A stretch of 64,000 bases of DNA from assembly GCA_020080175.1 (NCBI GenBank), contig JAGHQL010000098.1:25061-89060 (forward strand). Direction: 5' to 3'. The position numbers and the translations under genes were made by a program. Positions 57,275 through 64,000 of the stretch are shown here, in pieces (positions within the stretch are counted from its first letter, which is position 1; each line of letters starts with the position of its first letter). The DNA comes from Glutinoglossum americanum (lineage: Eukaryota; Ascomycota; Geoglossomycetes; Geoglossales; Geoglossaceae). The notes beneath the pieces were generated by a model. It was not told the DNA's origin. It saw nothing but the letters and a program-made list of their open reading frames with translations, and ran no database searches.

Positions 57275-59543
57275 ACACCCTATTCGTTGAAATTACTGTT
57301 GTGTTGGCGAGCCTTTTCTTATCGCCTTTTTATCGCCAGCACTCCCGACCCCAAGCACATAGATTCATGATGTGCCCGGCTCTTATGGTGTTATACATGT
57401 GTTCCTGTTGTTTCTGGGATGGTCTGTGACTTCTTTTTTATCAGTTTCTTGCGCCGACCTATAGTTGTCTATCCTATTGTGAGTGTTGCCTCCGCAGACG
57501 GTGCTTCGAACAAGCCATGTCAATATACCTCTGCAAAGATAGAGTGGCCTGTGTTGGTTCCTTCACATCCCCCACTTTATCCCCGATGATCATGCTGTAG
57601 TTGCTTCATATTGTTACCACCGATTAGAGGAAACGAGGACTTTTGGAAGAATCCGACGAAGCTGGGGTGTCTGTTGTGGAGCATTCAAAATAGGCATTGG
57701 TGGTAGGGCCTCGCCAATAGACGTATGTAAAATTTCCTGGCGCATCACTCTTCACCGAGTCACCACAAAGATGGTTTTCCTAAGGGGTCAAGTTTCTCGA
57801 AAAGCCTCTTTCTAAACCTTGGGGATAGAAACATTTCGTGAAGATTTATTTTGGGTGAAACATTTGCGTACAAGCCGGGCTACGCGCCTTCCCTGCCCAG
57901 ATCCAGCCACTGTTGATCCGCCGACGAACGTTTGACTACCACTATGAAACGCTCATCATGAGAGCCACCCCACTTCAAATGGGACATTCGCCCAGAAAGA
58001 CAACAGATCCATCTCGCCAAGTAAATGAGATGGTGCGCGTAGGATGAGGGTGGGAGAATTCGTTCAGATGCCGATGCGGGTCTTGCGCCAATGTCTCCGC
58101 TTTGCATTGTATCTATCGAGCGTCAACCGATATTCTCGGATCCTCGAGGAGGGCTCAGAGGATGTACCTAATTGTGTTACCTGTTCGGAGACGAATCCAT
58201 TGAGGGATCGGTCGGTTCTGCTTCTGAGCGCGCGCAAGCTTTTGTTTTGTCCGGAAGGATTTGTGGCTCTGCGAAGGGATAGTGAGTGAGCTTGCGGTGA
58301 TCCTTCTCAAAGGGAAAGCAAGAGAATACGCAAGACGATTGGGCTTCTAGTTCTAGGGTTACGAACCGGCATCTTGACTATTCTATCGCGATGAAAGAGC
58401 AGATGGGTTTCGTGGATGTCGTTGAAGTGGCTTGGTTGATTTCGAGGTTTGGGTGTTCGTTTGTGGGTCACGTGAATACCCAGGTGACCAGGATCCACCA
58501 GAGCTGGCGTCAATGTCACCAAAAAAGCTATTTATATATACTCTATCCTTGGATTGCTGCTGAGAATGAAGAATCAGCCTTACCCGTAATTCTTAAAGCT
58601 TGATATCTCCATTTCTCGGGATTTGCTTCCGGTCGGGGTTTCTCACAGCCTACCTCCGACATCGTCGGAGGCTATGCTTCCCCGCGTCCGAGGTCCGTGC
58701 TGTGCACAATTTGCACAAATAGTGAGTCAGCCGCAGCTGACGGGTAGTACACCGGGCGATTATATGGATAAAGTCCATCGTGACGTGCAGGGTGCGGGAC
58801 TGAGCTTGCAGCTCTAACGTCATTCATCCCTGCTGTAGGCGCATACGTAGTATTGCAGCCGAGTTGAATTTCCCCCGTTGTACGCGCCAGTGAGTCAAAA
58901 GCGACGAACTAATCTACAGTCTATTGTTGCAGCCTGAGTCCAAATCACAATTAGCTTGGGGGCAATATATCCTCGTATTACGCACATTCCAGCGGTGAGC
59001 CGGTTGGGTTTGGAGTTCCTCTGATATCGGCAGGTAGCATCTAGGACAGAATGCTAGTAAACCGCAAATGGAGGTTGTTCGCATAACTTTTAGACACGGA
59101 TGCCTGTCATCCGAACTTGATACATAAAAACTCCGGCCTTGGGCCATCAATACGACTACGCACGTATCGTATGTATGTGCAAGGCCCGTAAAGCAACAGC
59201 CTTTTATTTCTCCGACTCCCCGACTAGTTTTTCTCGGAGCAATAAAGCCACTGCATCCTCTTTTGCTGGCCATATACTCTGTACAAAATCCTATTTCCTC
59301 CACCTAAGAGTCCGTGCTACTCTAAACGAAGTGGCTTTGTTTACCTTTTGCTCGGAAGTTGCGGCACACTCTCCCACACAACCAGTCCTGACATTCACTC
59401 TTGCCCACCAATCGGTCACTAAGCTGGCGCACGCTTGCCTAAAGGGCTGAGGTGGGGAGTATTGCCTGGATTTTTTTTTTTAAGGTCTCGAATTCCATTC
59501 AGACTCCGGGTTCGAGCCGGCAGCAACTCCAACCACCCATACA
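57275..59543. promoter_or_regulatory. 2.3 kb intergenic region upstream of the ABC transporter
   Basis: A long interval between skp1 and the ABC transporter gene, both on the plus strand. Short open frames on both strands have no recognisable protein character. It contains a 19-base palindrome with everted CCG/CGG half-sites. A T-run (59470-59482) lies close to the transporter start. It is likely an extended promoter. Confidence 0.45.
58653..58671. promoter_or_regulatory. candidate Zn2Cys6 binding site, everted CCG-N7-CGG palindrome
   Basis: The sequence CCTCCGACATCGTCGGAGG is a perfect 8-base inverted repeat around a three-base centre. The CCG and CGG triplets are everted with a 7-base spacer, the layout used by fungal zinc-cluster regulators. 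It sits about 870 bases before the ABC transporter start. Binding is inferred only. Confidence 0.4.
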
Positions 59544-62500
59544 ATGGCAAAGGAGCAGATTAATCCTAATGAGATGGGAAGCTTATCAAGACACTCTTCA
59601 AGTGCTGAGGGGTCATTACCAATCAATGAGAAGCGTGACGGCCCTACGTCGACAACCCCGCCAGAGGACGAAATATCAATTGAGAAATTAGACTCTCAGA
59701 TCATCAACATCAAAGGGGAGGATGACGACCCATTACGATTTCTATCCCCACAAGAGAAGGAGATCATTAAGAGACAATTGGATATTCCAACTGTGAATGT
59801 TACATTCAGGAGCTTGTTCAGATATGCCACGAAGAACGACCTTCTCATTATTATGCTTAGTGCCCTTTGCGCTATAGCTGCTGGGGCCATGATGCCGTTG
59901 ATGACTGTATGTTATGGGACTTTTTCATGGGCTCCAGAAGCCACCGGCTGACCCTGCCATAGGTCATTTTCGGCCAATTGACCGGCCAATTCCGGAGCTA
60001 CTTCTTGGGAGAGATATCTCGTTCAGAGTTTGATCACGATCTCAGTCACTTCACCTTATATTTTGTCTATCTAGGTATTGCGGAATTCATAACCATCTAC
60101 ATCGCTACCGTGGGCTTCATCTATACTGGAGAACACATCTCATCCAAGATCAGGGAGCAGTACCTGAACGCTATACTGCGGCAGAACATTGCCTTTTTTG
60201 ACCATCTTGGTGCAGGGGAGATTACGACTCGTATCACAGCCGATACAAACCTTGTGCAAGATGCCATCTCCGAGAAGATTGGACTTACCCTCACCGCTCT
60301 TGCGACTTTCATAACTGCCTTCGTGATTGGTTTCGTTACTTATTGGAAACTGACCCTCGTCCTAACATCGACCGTCGTTTCAATTGTTCTGATAATGGGT
60401 GCTGGGTCCCGATTCATTATCAAGTACAATAAGAGATCGCTGGACTCCTATGCTCTCGGAGGTACGATCGCCGAAGAGGTCATCAGCTCCATCAGGAATG
60501 CCACAGCTTTCAGCACTCAAGACAAGCTAGCTAAACAGTACGACGCGCACTTACTCGAAGCCGAGAAATGGGGCTTTAAGGTCAAAACCTCATTAGCCTT
60601 TATGCTAGCGGGTATGATGTGCGTTGTTTATCTCAACTATGTGAGTGAAACCATTCTGAGCGATTGGGTATCTATTGACCAACTGCTACTTTCAGGGGCT
60701 TTCATTCTGGCAAGGGTCGAGATATCTCGTGTCAGGTGACGCTTCTCTTGCCAGCATCATCACTATTTTGCTAGCTATAATGATCGGTTCCTTCTCTCTT
60801 GGAAATGTTGCGCCAAATGCCCAGGCCTTCACCACAGGCACTGCTGCTGCTACAAAGATATACAATACCATCGATCGGGTTTCGCCTCTTGACCCGAACT
60901 CGGATGCTGGCGATAAGCTGGAAGACCTTGAGGGCCGTCTGGAGTTGAGGAACATTAAGCACATCTACCCATCAAGACCTGAAGTCGTTGTCATGCAAGA
61001 TGTTAATCTCGAAATTCCTGCTGGTAAGACAACAGCATTAGTTGGTGCCTCTGGCTCGGGCAAATCCACCATCGTAGGCCTGGTTGAACGGTTTTACGAT
61101 CCTGTCGGAGGTGGGGTACTACTTGACGGCCACCCCCTTTCAACACTCAATTTGAGATGGTTGAGGCAGAATGTCTCGCTAGTCAGTCAGGAGCCTACAC
61201 TCTTTGGAACCACTATTTATGAAAACATCAAGCACGGTCTAATAGGTACAAGATGGGAGCACGAAAATGAGGATGCTAAAAGGGAACTTATAACTAAAGC
61301 CGCCAAAATGTCAAACGCGCACGACTTCATTACCGGCTTGCCGGAAGGCTATGAGACTAATGTCGGTGAACGCGGATTTCTCTTGTCTGGAGGCCAGAAG
61401 CAACGCATCGCTATTGCCCGCGCAATAGTCAGCGACCCAAAAATTCTCTTGCTCGACGAAGGTTAGTGCACAGTTCAGCGGAGCTTCCTTCCCCTTTCTA
61501 CTTTTCCGTTTTAACGTTGAATAACATTGCCCTTCACAGCCACGTCTGCTCTGGACACCAAATCTGAAGGGGTAGTTCAGGCGGCACTTGATGTCGCCGC
61601 TCAGGGACGCACAACAATTGTCATTGCTCACAGATTGTCGACAATCAAGACAGCCGACAACATTGTCGTCATGTCTCAGGGTCGGATTGTGGAGCAAGGA
61701 ACCCACGACGAGCTCCTGGAGCGCAAGGCGGCGTATCACAATTTAGTAGAGGCTCAGCGTATCGCTGCGGATGTCCAGCAGAGGAATGCGGACGACCTGG
61801 ACGAACCTGAGGCTGAACAAAAGGCTATTTTCCCAACTCCGACCAAAGAAAAGAGCAACATCCTTGAGAATCCCGACGACGTTAACCTCGCAATGAGGCT
61901 TAACAAGACACAGACTCAACAGTCAAAGTCTAGCATGGCCCTGCAAAAGCAGGGCCCTGAAACCGTGACTCACTACTCGCTATGGACATTGATCAAACTT
62001 ATTGGAGGCTTCAACAGGAATGAAGTCGGTCTGATGCTCGTTGGGCTGTTCTGGTCCATCATTGCTGGAGGGGGCTATCCCACACAGGCTGTGTTCTTTG
62101 CCAAGTCAATTGTGTCACTGTCCCTGCCAAAGTCCGAGTATGCCAAGCTGCGACATGACATTGACTTCTGGTCTTCGATGTATCTCATGCTCGCCATTAC
62201 CCAGTTTATGTCCTTCCTTGGGCAGGGTGTTGCTTTCGCCTATTGTTCAGAACGGCTGGTGCACCGCGTGCGAGATCGCGCATTCCGGACAATGCTCCGT
62301 CAAGACATTGCCTTCTTCGACCGGGAAGAAAATACGGCTGGTGCTCTGACGTCGTTCCTCTCCACGGAAACCACCTATCTCGCGGGTATGAGCGGTGTGA
62401 CGCTTGGTACCATCCTGGTCGTCACGACAACCCTTATCGCGGCCATAACAGTTTCTGTTTCCATCGGCTGGAAGTTGGCACTAGTGTGCACATCGACCAT

Positions 62501-63855
62501 TCCCATCCTCCTTGCATGCGGGTTCTTTCGATTTTGGATGTTGGCGAAATTTCAAAGTCGCGCAAAGGGGGCTTATAAGTCATCGGCTAGTTATGCCTGC
62601 GAAGCTACATCGGCCATCCGGACTGTCGCATCTCTAACGCGTGAGCACGACGTCGGGGAGCATTACCACAATACCCTTGCCGACCAGGGCCAAAAAAGTC
62701 TGAGATCAGTTCTGAATCTATCGATTCTTTACGCGGCATCACAATCCTTCATGTTCCTCTGTCTCGCTCTGGGGTTTTGGTATGGTGGGCAGTTGCTGTC
62801 ACGGAGAGAGTATACCACCTTTCAGTTCTTCGTCTGTTTCTCTGCGGTGATTTTCGGGGCTCAGTCGGCCGGGACAATATTCTCCTTTGCTCCTGATATG
62901 GGAAAAGCCAAACATGCCGCCCAGGAACTCAAGACATTATTCGACCAAAAGCCAGAGATAGACCCATGGTCGGATGAGGGAGAGAGAATCGAACATGTTG
63001 AGGGCACTATAGAGTTCAGAGATGTCCATTTCAGATATCCCACACGGCCAGAGCAGCCAGTCTTACGGGGTCTAAACTTAACCGTGAAACCGGGACAGTA
63101 CGTGGCACTCGTGGGTGCTAGCGGCTGCGGTAAAAGTACGGCCATTGCGCTTCTTGAGCGATTCTACAATCCCCTCGTTGGAGGTATTTACGTTGACGGC
63201 AAAGAGATCTCCTCGCTTAATATTAACGACTATCGAGGCTTCCTCGCACTGGTCAGTCAAGAGCCTACGCTGTATCAAGGAAACATTCGGGAAAATGTCC
63301 TCCTCGGTTCAGATAAGGACGACATTCTAGAAGAAGAGGTCATTCAGGCATGCAAGGATGCTAATATTTACGACTTCATTGTAATTGCCCTCCCTGCCGC
63401 TCATCTTAAGGACAGTTACTAATTCCTCTTCAGATGTCTCTTCCAGATGGCTTTAACACCGTTGTAGGCTCGAAGGGAAGCATGTTGTCAGGGGGCCAAA
63501 AGCAACGAATAGCCATTGCCCGTGCTCTACTCCGAGACCCCAAAATACTGTAAGTCACGCACAGAATGCACCACGCCAGCTTCTCGCTAACCTTTGCGAT
63601 AGCTTATTGGACGAAGCGACGTCTGCTCTTGACTCTGAATCGGAAAAAGTGGTGCAGGCTGCGTTGGATGCGGCCGCCCAAGGGCGTACGACCATCGCTG
63701 TAGCTCACCGACTCAGTACCATCCAGAAAGCAGACATCATCTACGTGATCGACCAGGGCAAGATTGCGGAGAGTGGTACCCACCAAGAACTTCTTGCCAA
63801 CAAGGCGAGATACTACGAGCTCGTCAACCTACAGAGTCTGGGCAAGACAGGTTGA
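59544..63855 (+). CDS. ABCB-type multidrug transporter (full-length, TMD-NBD-TMD-NBD)
   Basis: An ATP-driven exporter of the MDR1/P-glycoprotein group. Six exons (59544-59906, 59963-60640, 60696-61461, 61540-63380, 63434-63549, 63603-63855) give 1338 aa. The N-terminus is acidic and cytosolic. The first transmembrane domain begins near [23 protein letters not shown]1 has Walker [11 protein letters not shown]-loop VSQEPTLF, signature [14 protein letters not shown] and Walker [13 protein letters not shown], then [11 protein letters not shown] charged linker follows, then TMD2 ([13 protein letters not shown] onward) and NBD2 with Walker [34 protein letters not shown] and [11 protein letters not shown]. 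Both nucleotide sites look catalytically complete. Substrate unknown: such pumps carry drugs, azoles or peptide pheromone. The intron inside each Walker B motif lies at an almost identical place, a trace of internal duplication. Confidence 0.95.
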
Positions 63856-64000
63856 GAGGTGTCTCTCTCCTTTACATCTCCATTAGACGAGATCTAGCTT
63901 CATCTCCTCTAATCTCTTCCCTTTCCTTTCCTTCCCTTTCCTTTCCCTTCCCTTTCCTTTCCCTTCCCTTTCCTTTCCCTTCCCTTTCCTTTCCCTTCCC
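63856..64000. other. 3' flank of the ABC transporter gene, window edge
   Basis: Downstream of the stop codon. It becomes a pure C/T tract within 60 bases and passes into the minisatellite listed separately. Confidence 0.5.
63918..64000. repeat. 16-base polypyrimidine minisatellite
   Basis: The unit CCCTTCCCTTTCCTTT repeats at least four times and runs off the right end of the window. All pyrimidine on the plus strand. Confidence 0.9.

Noticed and set aside
57880-59303. Several 70-130 codon frames before the ABC transporter
   Set aside because: No domain or splice support. They overlap each other on opposite strands.
59500-59525. tRNA-like B box (GGTTCGAGCC) just before the ABC transporter start
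   Set aside because: A T-arm-like hairpin can be drawn, but there is no matching acceptor stem, D-arm or anticodon arm upstream.
1-64000. Mobile elements, viral genes, CRISPR, secondary-metabolite cluster
   Set aside because: No transposase, integrase, reverse transcriptase, capsid, long terminal or inverted repeats, PKS, NRPS or P450 was seen on either strand.

Overview
This window is eukaryotic, from the genome of a filamentous ascomycete (Pezizomycotina). Genes carry many short introns (about 45-90 bases, GTATGT/GTAAGT-like donors, CTAAC-type branch sites). Their products match fungal families such as Atg101, RfxA-type RFX factors, Rvs161/Hob3, Pbn1, Smp3, a Hal4/Sat4-type kinase and a CmkC-type CaMKK. 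The proteins resemble Eurotiomycete orthologues most, but I cannot fix the species. There is no prophage, CRISPR array, transposase, reverse transcriptase or secondary-metabolite cluster that I can see. This is an ordinary, gene-dense housekeeping segment with about 27 protein genes and two intron-containing tRNA genes.

Layout. 1-6419: 3' part of TRAPP subunit Trs33 (+), cytosolic malate dehydrogenase (-), ribosomal protein L28e (-), a DUF2015/UPF0357 protein (+), BAR protein Rvs161/Hob3 (-). 7258-16648: Hal4/Sat4-type kinase (-), a 2.3 kb gap, CaMKK-type kinase (-), TRAPP subunit Bet5 (+), peroxin Pex3 (-). 17089-25178: Atg101 (+), Yop1 (-), RFX transcription factor (+), SUMO E1 subunit Aos1 (-). 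26111-32402: an unrecognised 614-aa protein (+), Rai1 decapping/pyrophosphohydrolase (-), an unrecognised 131-aa protein (+), Get4 (-), tRNA-Met(CAT) (+). 32481-39642: Pbn1 (-), SARAF (+), a hotdog dehydratase of the Htd2 family with an apparent frameshift (+), tRNA-Gly(CCC) (-), GPI-type aspartic protease (-). 40556-50677: RFC subunit (+), CAAX protease Rce1 (-), a Ser-rich C-terminal membrane protein of unknown role (+), MBOAT lysophospholipid acyltransferase (-). 51029-64000: Vps45 (+), Smp3 (-), Skp1 (+), a 2.3 kb gap, a full-length ABCB transporter (+) and a 16-base polypyrimidine minisatellite at the window edge.

The genes are unrelated housekeeping functions, mostly in divergent and convergent pairs, not an operon or pathway cluster. 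Many act in the secretory/endomembrane system: Trs33, Bet5, Vps45, Yop1, Get4, SARAF, Pbn1, Smp3, Rce1, the MBOAT enzyme and Rvs161. I see this as a loose theme rather than proof of a linked system.

The points most worth a second look are the frameshift in the Htd2-like gene, two GC-AG introns in conserved genes, a stop-free in-frame intron right after the RFC Walker B motif, an everted CCG/CGG palindrome upstream of the ABC transporter, and three conserved-looking proteins I cannot name. Gene ends were set by translating exons across splice sites by eye. Start codons are firm unless noted. I found no clear evidence of a new biological system.
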